DNA of 64,000 nt from positions 66,345,001 through 66,409,000 of the forward strand of contig NC_090999.1 of assembly GCF_041146395.1 (NCBI RefSeq), given 5' to 3'. Made by a program: the position numbers and the translations under genes. Below are positions 33,715 through 45,440 of this stretch, piece by piece (the first letter of the stretch is position 1; every line of letters begins with the position of its first letter). The notes under the pieces are model-generated. The model was not told where the DNA came from and did no database searches. It saw only the letters and a program-made list of their open reading frames with translations. This DNA is from Eulemur rufifrons (Eukaryota > Chordata > Mammalia > Primates > Lemuridae).

Positions 33715-36700
33715 TGAAGAGACTTGTTTTTTTATGATGGGTCCTTTGGTACATATAAACCTTTTAACCATATCTTAAATATTTTTAAAAAGGAGGAGCA
33801 GGATGATGGGACAATAATATTCAATGCCAGGAAGATGTTGCATAGATGAAGTTGTAGGTGTGTCTGTTGTATTTGGCTACATGGAGATCAATGATGTCTT
33901 TGACAGGAAAAGTTTTTCTAGAGTGATGGTGATGTAAGCTGGTCTGCAGTGGATTATTAATGTGTGAATAGAAAGTAAGGAAGGGGAGGTAATTATAGAA
34001 GTGGAAAAGAGGAAAGTAAGGCACAGGTATGATATTTGAAGAAAATCCATGAATTTCAGGAGTGATGGTACATTTTTCTTTTTTGAGCTGCCATATTAAA
34101 TCTATGTGTTATGACGGATATGGAATTCTGACAATAATTTGGGATAATGCTACAGGAAATTCTCCCCCCCTCAATAGCTGGGTAGGTAAGAGTCTGATAT
34201 TTTGATAGAGGGATATTTATAACAATATGAGCATTCTTTATAGAAAGGAGGAAGTAAATAAGAATATAATACATGATTTAAGTCAGATACAGAGCTGGGA
34301 TGGGAGCTTCCAATACCATTTTTATTGATAAAAGTTACTAAACCAACCTGTCTTCTCCCATGAACACCTGAAACTCTAATTTTTGTTTAATTTAAATCTA
34401 CTCAGTACTCAAATTAAGCACATAATATACATATGGTCTTGGAGAAATACAAATGTCACTAAAATATGGAGCCTGCTTCCAAAGCAAAGAAGCTTTCAAT
34501 GTAGCAGACAGAATATTCAAACTTGCCCTGACTACTGACTGGCTGGTGGGCTTCATGCCAGATGGAAGTCCACCATTGCTGAGCTCTGTCCCATATATCC
34601 TTCTCCCCATTCCATTACCATGCTTCACTGCCCCCAAAGCTCCTCTCACTCAAAACTGGATTTGAACTGGCTTCTTTACTGAAAGGAATAAAACCAAACT
34701 GCCTCTTTTCAGCAGATTTCATTAAAATGTCTGAACACATTTTCCTCAAGTTGAAACAATATGCAATCCCTCCTGCCCCCACCTAAGCTTTGCAAGTACT
34801 CTCTGTTCCCCTACAGTTGTCCCGTGATTTGAAAAAGCCCGTCTAATTTCTATTGCTGAAGTCACTTACATGAATGATGAGCCATTGACGGCCTTGAGAT
34901 GAGAACTTTTTATTAAAATACTTCAGTTACTATATTTCTGTGAGCAACACAGGATGAGGGGGGAAAAATCCTTCTTTTTAACTCCCATGGAAAATGACTC
35001 ATCATTTCCTTTCTGAAGAGGTTAACCTCACCTCATTTCACTTTCCTCCATGTTACTTATAAACTCTGCCATCTTGGAAGCAGCATAGAAGTGAAAGAGT
35101 AGCAACAAAAGGTAGAAGAATTTCTCTTCCTTTATTTTGGAAGTGCTGCTTCCAGGAGTAATCTGATTGTCACTGAGTCCCTTGGGCCATGCTTCTTTCT
35201 CCCTGGGGCCAGTCTCAGCACATTTCCCCCTTCAAAACTACAGATATCTAATGTATATGTTTGCCAGTGTTTTTGAGAGGAAGAGGAGATTATATTGCAT
35301 ATCATGTAGCATCCTATATATCCATACTGACCCTCTCAGCTCTTCCCCTAAAATATCTTGCTATAGTATCTTTTACTCTTGACCTCTTTCTTCTCAGCCC
35401 CTCTATTAGATGATTTAAATCAGATATGGGGCTGGATCTTTCTGTTCTTTCTGTTCTCTCTCTCTTTCTCACCCTTCTGAAAACCCCATCAGATCATGTA
35501 ACCTACACACAAGGCAAGCACTGATTAAACAGTCAGCAAAAGAAAGATCCTTTATTAGCTAAACCAGGGTCACTTGGAATCCTTCAAGACTTCCAATGAG
35601 TCATTTCGTTTCAATCCACCCCACATAGGTTATAAAAAGCAGTGTCAAGTTCTAGGGATGGGCTCTTTGAAGGGATACAATTATCAGTTAATTTGAAGCA
35701 TCTAGGGAAAAAAGGTCAGTGAATGGTAATTGATACAAATAGGAAACTGTGTAAGGATATATGATTGTGATTGTTATAGCATGCCTACTTGTAGAAGGAG
35801 AATTTTACTTTTCCTATATTCATCTGTTCAGAAAGGTAATGTTTGAAAAGTATTTTGGAAACCAATTTTCTTTGGAAATTTTGAAAAGCATGTAAATTAA
35901 TGACAGCAAACACTGGGATAAGAAAGTAAATGACCAATTACCTAAAAAGCGTTGGAAAATATTATTAAACTTTAGAATATCTCTTGAATTTCTGAAGTGA
36001 TAGTATAGTCAGAATCACTAGACAAATTAAGAGATGTTCAAATAGCCAAAAAATGGTCTTTGACTAACCTAAACCTTAAATTTTTACATCAGTCTTTTGA
36101 AATCAAAAGCAACAGAAAATGTAATATTGAAACACTGCATCATCAGCTATACGTAAGACTTTCTATACCTCCCTCAGCAACACAATCTTCTTGTGAGAAA
36201 TGGAATGACGTTTGGGATACTATCTCTATGACATCATTGGATGTAGAAATATCAGGTTACTACAATTTGCAGTATGGCTTAAAAAAAAATTCCCAGGAAG
36301 TAAATATCAAATACCAACATCAAATGATTCATAAAGGTACTATTTTTAATGGTTCTCCTGTTGTCATGTCACCCTAAGAGGAAGCTCTTCATATTTGATC
36401 AATACGGCAATGGCACATCACTCTGAATTTTATATGAAATAAACCACAGAACTTTCATTATAATGATCTTGCTAGATCAATGACTAACATTTGAAGTTAA
36501 AACAAATCCATACTCTGTTCTCTCTATTGGTATTGTCTCATAAAAATATGTATGAAGACAATCATAGCAAATGTCAAAATATCATTCTTTCTTAAATTCA
36601 GCAGCACTGACTCGTGGTGTTCAAAACTGAATAATATTAATATATTGAGAGCCTAGGAAAATCAGCCAAACTTGAGAGTCAAAGACTTGGAACAATACAC

Positions 36701-36815
36701 TTAAAGCCTAATGGACAGTGCAATTCTTATGTCACGACAATTGTTTGAAAGGGAAACAATAGATGGTGCCAGCTTATATTCTGTTATAAGATGCATAAAT
36801 GTTTAGAATAGCATT
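33715..36815. other. No recognised feature (3.1 kb, repeat-poor)
   Basis: AT-rich and nearly free of recognisable repeats. Short frames (34398-34665, 36060-36377) lack domains. A perfect AP-1 site lies at 34994-35002. The repeat-poor state could reflect constraint or repeats too decayed to recognise. Confidence 0.4.
34994..35002. promoter_or_regulatory. AP-1-type site (candidate)
   Basis: ATGACTCAT, the full palindromic AP-1 core, in repeat-poor sequence. Isolated motifs are common by chance. Confidence 0.25.
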
Positions 36816-36817
36816 AA

Positions 36818-36991
36818 TCGGGTGTCGGGCAGATGTGGGGGAGGAAGGGGATGGGTGTATACATACATAACGAGTGCAACATGCACCGTCTAGGGGATGG
36901 ACACGCTTGAAGCTCTGATTTGGTGGAGGGGGGTCGGGCAAGGGTAATATACATAACCTAAACTTTTGTACCCACATAATATGCTGAAATA
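36818..36991 (+). mobile_element. Strepsirrhine-type L1 3' UTR (sense)
   Basis: GTGTCGGGCAGATGTGGGGG, GCAACATGCACCGTCTAGGG, GATGGACACGCTTGAAGCTC, then ACCTAAACTTTTGTACCCAC and ATAATATGCTGAAAT with an A-tail (to about 37000). Only the 3' UTR is left. Duplications are not clear (AGAATAGC on the left, AGAATTATC on the right at best). Confidence 0.92.
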
Positions 36992-37019
36992 AAAAAAAAA
37001 TCTAAAACAACAAAAAAAG

Positions 37020-37985
37020 AATTATCTATCTTCTTAGTTCATTGACCCTTTTATTATTGTGAAGTGACACTCTTTATCCTGAATAATAATCTACCTTGAT
37101 ATTAATGTAGCCATTCAAGCTTTCTTTTAATTAGTGTTAATATGTCATCATTTTCTACCATTTTAATTTTAACCTGTTCATTTCTTTATATTAAAAGTGG
37201 ATTTCCTTATATCAGCAAAAAAATAAATAAAAGGTAATTTTTTTAAAGTGGGTTTCTTGTAGACAGCACATAGTTTGGTCTCCCTTTTTTAATCTAATCT
37301 AGCAATTACTGCCTTTAATTGTTGTATTTACATTTAATGTGAATATTTATATAATTGGACTTAAATCTACCACTTTGTTTTCTGTTTGGCCCATCTGGTC
37401 TTTGTTCATTTTTTTCTGCCTTATCACAAATTAATAATTTATTAATATATGATTTTATATTTTATTCTTTGTTGGCTGATTAGATCTAACTTTGTTGTTA
37501 TATTAAATGATTGTTTTAGCATTTATAGCATACATCTTTATCTTATCACAGTGTACCTTCATATATGTATAGTATAAAAATCTTGCACAGTAAATACCCA
37601 TTTCTCCCCTTCTGGCCTTTATGCTATTGTTGCCATGCAAAATTATTTATACATATAAGTACCACAATACATTGTTTTTACTTATATGTTTCTAACAGTC
37701 TATTATTTTTGGGTTTTTTTGGTGTTGTTGTTGATGTCCCTTGAGTCATAGTTTTTGTTGTTGCTGCTGTTGTTCATGCAGTCAATTATTTTTAAAAGAG
37801 ATTTAAATAATAAGAAAAAAATTAAACCCACATAGTTACTGTTTCAGTGTAGATCCAGATTTCCATCTGTTATCATTCTCCTTCTGCCTAAAGGACCTTC
37901 TTTAACCTTTCTTATAGTTCATTTCTCCTGTTGATGAGTTCTTTCAGATTTCAGGTGTATGTCTGAAAAAGTATGTATTTCACCT
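37020..37985 (-). mobile_element. Ancient L1 ORF2-region fragment (antisense)
   Basis: TTGTGAAGTGACACTCTTTA, GGTTTCTTGTAGACAGCACA, TACATTTAATGTGAATATTT and TTGATGAGTTCTTTCAGATT are the inverted old L1 ORF2 middle region. The frame is destroyed. Confidence 0.75.
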
Positions 37986-37989
37986 TCAT

Positions 37990-39480
37990 TTTTTTCTCTC
38001 AGTAACTTTTTATTAATGACTTTATTTTTAGAAAAGTTTTAGATTTACAGAAAAAAAAAAGCAAATAGTACACAGAGCTCTCATATATTCCCATATATGG
38101 TTTCTCTATTATTATAGTCTTACATTAGTATGACACAATTATTACAATAAATGAAAAAATATTGATACACTATTATTAACTAAAATACATAATTTATTCA
38201 GACTTCCTTAGTTTTTACTTAATGTCCTTATTCTCTTTCAGAATCTCATCCAGGATACCACATATTGTGGTTCTCGGGCTTCCTTAGGCTCTTCTTAGCT
38301 GTGACAATTTCTCAGACTTCTTTGTTTTTGACGACTTTGACAGTTATGAGGAGTAGTGATCAGGTATGTTGTAGGATGCTCCTCTACTGTAAATTGCCTA
38401 TTATTTTTCTCATATAGTTTATAAAGTTATAGATTTTGGAGAGAAAAAAACTACAGAGGTAAAGTGCCATTTTCATCACATCATATCAAGGATACGTACT
38501 ATTGACATGATTTCTTACTGATGATGTTTACCTTGATCTCGTGACTGAAGTAGTGTTTGTCATGTTTCTCCACTGTAATGTTACTCTTTTTCCCGCTTTT
38601 CCATACTATGCTCTTTAGCAGGAAGTAACAATGCACAGAAGGGGGAGTTATGCTTCTTCTCTTTTAGGGTGGAATATCTATGTAATTTACTTGGAGTTCT
38701 TTTGTATGAGAAATTTTTCTCTTCTCTCTCATTTATTAATTTATTAAAGTATTTATTTATATCATGAGGAGCTCATGAATACCTATTTTATATTTTGTAT
38801 TATAATCCAATACTATTTTATTTTGTTTGCTCCAAGTTTTCCAGCTTTGGCTACTGGAGCTCTTTCAGTTTGCTTCTATGCCCTTTTAACATGTATAAGT
38901 GTGGGAGCTTTTTAAATTTTTGTTAGCACTTTTTTATTTCTGGCACTATGAGCTGCCAAGTTGCTCCAGGCTCATCTCACATATTTTCTAACCCTGTCCT
39001 AGAAACAGCCATTTATTTCCTAAAATGCTCTGACATCTGTAATGATTTTTTTTTAATTTGTGTACATTAAATTTTCTCCTTGTGTTGTAAAATTCTGTAG
39101 GTTTGACAAACATGTATTGTCATGTATCTGCCATTGTAGTATCAACAGAACAGTTTAACTGTGCTAAAAATCCCCTGTGTTTCACCGATTCACCTCTGTC
39201 TCCTCCCTCAAACCTCTGCCAAGCAATGAGTTTGTACTGTCTGTATAGTTGTCCCTTTTCAGGAATGTCATATAATTGAAATTTATGGTATATAGCCATT
39301 TCCAACTGGTTTCTTTACCTTAAAAATATTATTTAAGGTTCCTCCATATCATTTCACAGCTTGATAAATCATTTCTGAATTATATGCTGAATAAGATTTC
39401 ATGGTATGCGTATACCACAGTTTATCTGCTCATCTATTGAAGGATATCTTGGCTGCTTCCATTTTGGCAAACATAAATAA
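37990..39480 (-). mobile_element. L1ME-like 3' UTR region (antisense)
   Basis: TTTTAGATTTACAGAAAAAA, AATCTCATCCAGGATACCAC, GACAGTTATGAGGAGTAGTG, TCACATCATATCAAGGATAC and GTTTCTCCACTGTAATGTTA are in the order of an inverted L1ME 3' UTR. The last 370 bases (TTTCATGGTATGCGTATACC, CTCATCTATTGAAGGATATC) also look like L1 3' sequence. The region is broken at 39505 by a younger L1. Confidence 0.75.
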
Positions 39481-39504
39481 AATTTCTATAAAGATGCATG
39501 TGCA

Positions 39505-40278
39505 TTTTTTTGTATGAACTTTTTTGATTTCAGAATATTACAGGGGAAAAACGTTTTGCTTACATGGATTGCTTTTGTACTACTTGAGACAAAGTTACAA
39601 ATGTGCCCACCACCAAGATAGTGTGCATTGTGCCCATTAGGTATGATATCACCTATCCTCTCCTTCTCTCCCCCCCACCCTCCCGTTGCTTGATTTCCAT
39701 TGAGTTTTACTTCCATCTGTGCACATGAATACTGTTCGGTTAGTTCCAATTTAATAGTGAGTACATGTGGTGTTTGTTTTTCCATTCTTATGAGATTGCA
39801 CTGAGGAGAATGGTCTCCAGTTCCCTCCAAATTGTTACAAAAGAAATTAATTCATTTTTTATGGCTGAGTAAAACCCCATGATATATATATACCACATTT
39901 TGTTAATCCACTCAGAAATTGATGGGCACTTGGGTTACTTCCACATCTTTCAATTGTGAATTGCACTGCAATAAACATTCAAGTGCAAGTGTCTTTTTGA
40001 TAAAATGACTTTTTGTCCTTTGAGTAAATACTCAGTAATAGGACTGCTGGGTCAAAAGCTAGGTCTACTTTTAGTTCTTTAAGGAATTTCCATACTATTG
40101 TCCATAGAGGTTGTATTACTTTGCAGTCCCAACATTGTATAAGTGTTCCTTTCTCCCACATCCACACCAGCATCCATTGTTTTGAGACTTCTTGTTAAAA
40201 GCCATTCTTACTTGTGTTAGGTGATATCTCAATGTGGTTTTAATTTGCATTTTCCTGATGATTAGTGATGTTGAGCAT
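39505..40278 (-). mobile_element. Twin-primed L1: 3' part (antisense)
   Basis: Young strepsirrhine-type L1 3' part. T-run, TTTCAGAATATTACAGGGGA, the C-rich inverse of the 3' UTR (39666-39686), then inverted ORF2 end (ATTGTGAATTGCACTGCAAT; ATCCACACCAGCATCCATTG) up to the words ATTAGTGATGTTGAGCAT. At 40279 orientation flips. Minus frame 39979-40173 encodes a piece of the ORF2 C-terminus. Confidence 0.95.
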
Positions 40279-41616
40279 GGAGGGAACTTACCTCAAAATT
40301 GTAAAAGCCATATATGACAAACCCACAGCCAACATCATACTGAATTGGGAAAGTTGAAAGCATTTCCCCTAAAAACTGGGACAAGACAAAGGTTCTCGCT
40401 GTCACCACTTCTATTCAACATTGTACTGAAAATCCTAACCAAAGCAATCAGGCAAGTGAAAGAAATTAAGAGTATTCAAATTGGGGAAGGGGAGGTCAAA
40501 CTATCCTTATTTGCCAATGATATGATCTTATATTTAAAAAACCCCAACAACTTCAACAAGAGACTCCTAGAATTGATACATAAATTTAGCAAAGTCTTGG
40601 GTTACAAAATCAATGTACACCTTCATTAGCATTTCTATATTCTAATAGTAGTCAAGCTGAGAGCCAAATCAAGGACTCAATATCATTTACAGTAGCTTAG
40701 TTACAAAGAAAATAAAATACCTAGGAATATATTTAACCAAAGAGGTGAAAGATGTTCACAAGGAGAACTACAAAACACTGATAAAAGAAATCATAGGTGA
40801 CACAAACCAATGAAAAAAAATCCCATGCTCACAGATTGGTAGAATTAACATGGTTTAAATGTCCATACTGGCTAAAGTGATAAACAAATTCAATGCAAAT
40901 CCCATCAAAATATCAATGTTATATTTCCCAGATCTAGAAAAAATAATTCCAAACTTCATTTAGAAATAAAAAAGAGCCCAAATAGCCAAAGCAATCTTAA
41001 GCAAAACAGATAAATCTGGAGGCATCACTTTACCTGACTTCAAATTATACTACAAGGCTATGTAGTAACGAAAACAGCATGGTGCTGGTATAAAAGTAAA
41101 GACATAGACCAATGGAACAGAATAGAGAACACACAAATAAAACCATATAATTATGACCAACTGATATTCAATAAAGCAGACAATACACACTGGGGAAAGG
41201 ACACCCTATTCAGTAAATGGTGCTGGGAAAATTACATAGTCACATGCAGAAGAATGAAACTCTTGTCATATACAAAAATTAATTCAAGATGGATTAAAAA
41301 TTTAAATATAAGGCATGAAATTATAAAAATTCAAGAAAAAAATGTAGAAAAAATTCTTCTAGACCTAGACCTAGGCAAAGAATTTATAACCAAGACCTCA
41401 AAGACAAATACAGCAACAGCAAAAGTAAATAAATGGGACTTAATTAAATTAAAAGGCTTCTGTACAGCAAACGAAATAATCAATGGAGTAAACAGGCAAC
41501 CTACCGAATAGGACAAAATATTTGCAAATTATACATCCAACAAAGGGCTAATATCCAGAATCTACAAGAACTCAAACAAGTCAGCTAGAAAAATACACAC
41601 AACCCCATCAAAAAGT
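40279..41616 (+). mobile_element. Twin-primed L1: inverted 5' part (sense ORF2)
   Basis: Sense L1 ORF2 from the reverse transcriptase region onward. Frame 40345-40629 has [19 protein letters not shown] and [15 protein letters not shown]; frame 41254-41511 has YTKINSRWIKNLN, KWDLIKLKGFCTANE and VNRQPTE. It ends in AACCCCATCAAAAAGT, just upstream in L1 order of where the 39505-40278 part begins (about 70 bases missing). The two parts are therefore one element with a 5' inversion. RT motif FADD reads FAND, and stops are present, so it is inactive. Confidence 0.95.
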
Positions 41617-42885
41617 TACTTAGGCTTCATGTGTTCATGTGCTAGAAAATGTAGAAGGAAAGATATTTTCCTCCCCTATATGTCTAAAAAGTATTTTTAA
41701 TTGAAAACAATGCTGAAATTTTGCATAGTATTCTACTATTTCCATGAATATTTATGTGAATCTATAAGCTAAGGATTCCCCGGAAAGAGACACAGGAAAT
41801 TGGTAATGGTGGTTTTCTCCCAGGAGGTGTACTGTCAGCTAGGGGATGCGAGTGGAAGTGAGACAGACTTGTCATTGTGTGTGCCTTTAGATACTTGTAA
41901 ATTTTGTAACATGTTACATGTATTACCTATACAGAAATATAAGTATTCTTTATTTTAAAAAATTAAGATTGAAGTATACTTGTGATTTTCTTTACTGCTT
42001 AAATTATTTGATTCCACAGTTATTTGGATTTTAAGAAGCACAGTTTTGCAAGGAGCCGGCCCTCTCAGTTCAAGGATCTGGCAGAGTACATTGGTGAGGT
42101 CTCTGGAGCCTACACAGACCTCAGTGCCTGATCTGATCTGCAGATACAGTGACGCATGTGTTTCTTGCCTTTTGCTGACCGTGTCTGCAAGACTCTTCTG
42201 TCAGCGAGCTGTGGAGAGCATTCATCTTAGAAGGTGCTGCTTTAATTTCTGAGCTATGCTGTGACAGATGCTCAGTAGGAAAGGACTTTCCTTGGCCATT
42301 ATAAATATCATTTTGGTGCCATCATGAGGCCCTGTTTCAGGATATATTTCATAAAGAACCCTGACCTCTACACAATGGCTTCAATAGGCTTTGCCTCTAC
42401 TTCTAAACAATGGTTGATATGCAGGAGAGAGATCCACTTTTATTAACCCACAGGGTCATCACATTCCTTCTTTTTATAGGAAATAGGTTCAATGTGGGAT
42501 CCTTTTATGCCCCACCAACTGTAAAGATCACAGAGGACTTTTGTGCAGTATCTTTTTGTTTGTTTGCTTTGGAGATACAACAGATGCCTCTCTCAATACA
42601 TCAATTCCAGAGAAAAGGCACTGACAACAAGATCTTCAAATTGACGTATTCACTCGGGCCTGCTTTGATTCCATAAAGTTTTCTGAAGCTTATTTTGTTT
42701 CCAGATTTTTTTTCCTTTTTAACACAGAAACCCATTCTGATTGCCAGAAAATGTTTTGCATTAAAGAGGATTAATATACATTTAAAGAGCAATCAGACTT
42801 TCAACTAGATAACACTTTGCAGTAATAAAAGTACTTTAGGCTAAACCCAGCTCTGAATTGCTGTGGCTTTCAACTAAATAACACA
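41617..42885. other. Mostly unique sequence
   Basis: At 41775-41945 AAACTGGTAACAGTGGTT-like wording (here GAAATTGGTAATGGTGGTTT) and a TTTTGTAACATGTTACATGT palindromic word suggest an old unnamed repeat. The 42030-42260 part is GC-richer and repeat-poor. No gene recognised. Confidence 0.4.
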
Positions 42886-43017
42886 TCTGTTAAGACTTCA
42901 ACTTAAATGTCACCTGTTCTGTGAGGTATCTACCAACTCATCCAGGCAGAGTTGCCCTCTCTTTCCTCTGAACTTTCAAAACATGTCCAGACCTCAATTA
43001 AAACATGCATCATATAG
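42886..43017 (+). repeat. L2 LINE, left part (sense)
   Basis: TTCAACTTAAATGTCACCTG, TTCTGTGAGGTATCTACCAA and the CCTCTGAACTTTCAAAACAT segment match the L2 body. It is interrupted by a younger L1 and resumes at about 43193. Confidence 0.8.
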
Positions 43018-43175
43018 AGAGGATGTTAAATGTCCTCAAAACAAAGAAATGATAAATATTTGAGTTGATAGACATACTAGCCTGATTTGATCATTCCACA
43101 ATGTATACATGTATCAAAACATCACATTGTAACCCACATATATATACAATTATTTATCAATCAAAAATCAAGATA
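43018..43175 (+). mobile_element. L1 3' end (L1MA/L1PB-like, sense) nested in L2
   Basis: AAATGATAAATATTTGAGTT, CTGATTTGATCATTCCACAA, TGTATACATGTATCAAAACA and ATATATACAATTATTTATCA are the standard 3' UTR end of a mid-age L1. Flanks 43001-43017 and 43176-43192 match at 14 of 17 bases, an aged target-site duplication. Confidence 0.85.
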
Positions 43176-43192
43176 AAAAATGCATCATGTGG

Positions 43193-43345
43193 TATTATTG
43201 TAAGTTATTTATGCATATGCCTTTCTTCCCTGCTTATTGGACTCATTCCCAAATCAGACTGTGAATGATTAGAGTACAAACCAGCAGCTAAACATGTTAT
43301 TTAACATGATCCTTGGCCCACTATCACTCTGCAATAAATGAATGG
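43193..43345 (+). repeat. L2 LINE, right part (sense)
   Basis: TTATTGTAAGTTATTTATGC, then ACTGTGAATGATTAGAGTAC and a degraded terminus, continuing the element at 42886. Confidence 0.6.
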
Positions 43346-43399
43346 GTGAACAAATGAAGTGGTATGAGCCCACTCAGAGGAAGCATTGAAATAGCTGGA

Positions 43400-44300
43400 T
43401 CCCTGGGTGAGACTGGGAGAGGACGCTGAAAATAAACCACCTAATTTTCCTGGAGCCAGCCTGCCAGGCTAGAGATGTGCAGAGCAAGTCCATGAGATGG
43501 ACAGGGCAGAAGGGAATACCTGCCCTCCCACAGGGTAATTGGTGCTCAAATCAATCGAGACATCTTCACTCTTCTTTTTAGTGGGAAGCCTCTCTGCCTG
43601 GCTAGAATTTCAACAAACATATTTCCAACTGGCTTTATTATCATGACCCAGATATAAATATCATGGCAGGAGCCCATGAGGTGGGAGCACAATTTATCCT
43701 AACTGAAAATAGAGGCGGAGAACCATCAGCCCTAGTATCCCTGATACTAGAGTGGGGTTGTCATAGCAACCAGCTGAGTCACTAATGAAAAAGAACAGTT
43801 GCACTATGACTAGGCTGACATTCTGTGACATTCTCTTATTTTACTGTAGCTCTAATGATGTCTTCAGTAGAAACGACAGAGAGAAAAGGTTCTGACCTCT
43901 CTATTAAACCTGCAGCTGACTTGACACGCTCTGCCTTTAGCCTAATGAATGTGAACTTCTGTGTGCAAATTCTGCCTGGGAGAAAAGCACTTTAGGAATT
44001 CGTCTGAATCATATATTAGACTTGTTGATTCCATTGTTCCTCTAATGTAGTTCCTTCTTTTCCAAATTAAGATGGCAATGAAGCAGATGAGCCCCTAAAA
44101 GCAAAACAGGAAGGGAAAAAAATCAGTGAAAAGATGTGACAAGGTGATGCTAATCCACCACTGATGACGCAAAATTGGAGAAAACAACCAGAAGTGGCTT
44201 CTGCCCCCTCTTCAAACAGAATGAACCACAGGTTAATAAGCAAGAAAGCCAGGAATCTCTGCAAAGACAGATGGGACCTGTTGGAGGATTATGTCTGAGA
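43400..44300. promoter_or_regulatory. Candidate regulatory block
   Basis: Repeat-poor and moderately GC-rich. It contains a full X-box GTTGTCATAGCAAC (43757-43770), an overlapping E-box CAGCTG and a MAF-type half site GCTGAGTCA (43773-43781), preceded by the inverted repeat CTAGTATC/GATACTAG (43732-43750). The cluster within 50 bases is suggestive. Enhancer function is inference. Confidence 0.4.
43757..43770. promoter_or_regulatory. RFX X-box-like site
   Basis: GTTGTCATAGCAAC matches the symmetric RFX consensus GTTGCCATGGCAAC at 12 of 14 positions, with both half sites GTTG and CAAC intact. Confidence 0.5.
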
Positions 44301-44895
44301 GCTCCATGATCCACAATATTCGTCACTGTATTTAGAGCACTGAGCTAGGCACTGTGGGGTGCTGCAAAGAAAGAATAGCCTCAAGTTGCTTAAGGTCTAA
44401 AGCTAAGGAAGGGTGAAATGGGTTAGCAACTTAAAAATGTATACACACCACACTTGCTGTGACCCCTTCTACTGCCAAGAAGCGTGCAGAAACAAGCATA
44501 TTGGTGATGCAAGTTTTAAAATTTTAAGTTAATAAAATAAAAAGAAATTGCCACAATTTTGAGTATACAAATGGAGTTTAAAAATAGAGTTAATTAAGAT
44601 AGTCATCGAGTTTGTAAAACTCTGAGAATGCTTTATGTTTTTGTTTTGTTTTGTTTTGTTTTTTTCAACTGCACTTGTTTGCAAACATAGAAAAATTTGT
44701 TTAAAGCCCAGCATTGGGTTGCTTTTATCTGCACAAGAAGAGCCACAAGGGCTGGTGTCAGCATTTGCTGCAAATTATGTGGGAGTTTCTGAATTTGAGT
44801 GTAGGCATATGCATCTCCTTATCGGCAAGAAAGAAGAGAGCTCATTCATTATTAAAACAGCCTTCTAGCTACTCTTTCGTCAGCGTAACACTGCC
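44301..44895. other. Unique sequence with a (GTTTT)n stretch
   Basis: GTTTT units at about 44638-44660. No gene recognised. Confidence 0.45.
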
Positions 44896-45440
44896 AGACT
44901 AATTTTCTTAGTCTATGACTTGAATCATGTTATTCCTCTCCTCAAGATCTTAATTTACCACTTTCATCATGTCACTCTCCTCGTTAAGAATAGATGATGG
45001 CTCCCATTGCAAACCAAATCACACCCAGCTTTGCTGCCTGATTTGCAATGTCCTCCACAGCTTGGCCCGGCATATTGATCCATGCATATTTCCTAGGCTC
45101 CCCAGTGCTAGCTCTTCCTTCCTGCCATATTATCCCCTTCCTGACCGCCAAGAGGCATTACTAATTCTCATCTCCACTTTTCTTCTTGCTACCTACCCAA
45201 TCCTCACTTTTCCATGAAGAAAGTGCAGATGCCACTTCCTCCATAATGTTCTCTGAATGGCTGTTGCTTTGGTAAACAGGGACTTTCACTCAGTTTACTA
45301 CTTACCACTTTCCTAACCTGATCTGATTTTTGTGTTGATGAAATTGTTGACCCTTTGAGAGCAGGCTTCACACTGTACCCTCCTTTTTCATGTATATACT
45401 CCCGTAGCTCATTGACAGTCATGTATTAACTCAATAAGCA
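44896..45440 (+). repeat. L2 LINE (sense)
   Basis: CATGTTATTCCTCTCCTCAA, ATGATGGCTCCCATTGCAAA, GCCACTTCCTCCATAATGTT, TTGAGAGCAGGCTTCACACT and a degraded CTCATTGACAGTCATGTATT terminus follow the L2 consensus for more than 500 bases. Confidence 0.85.
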
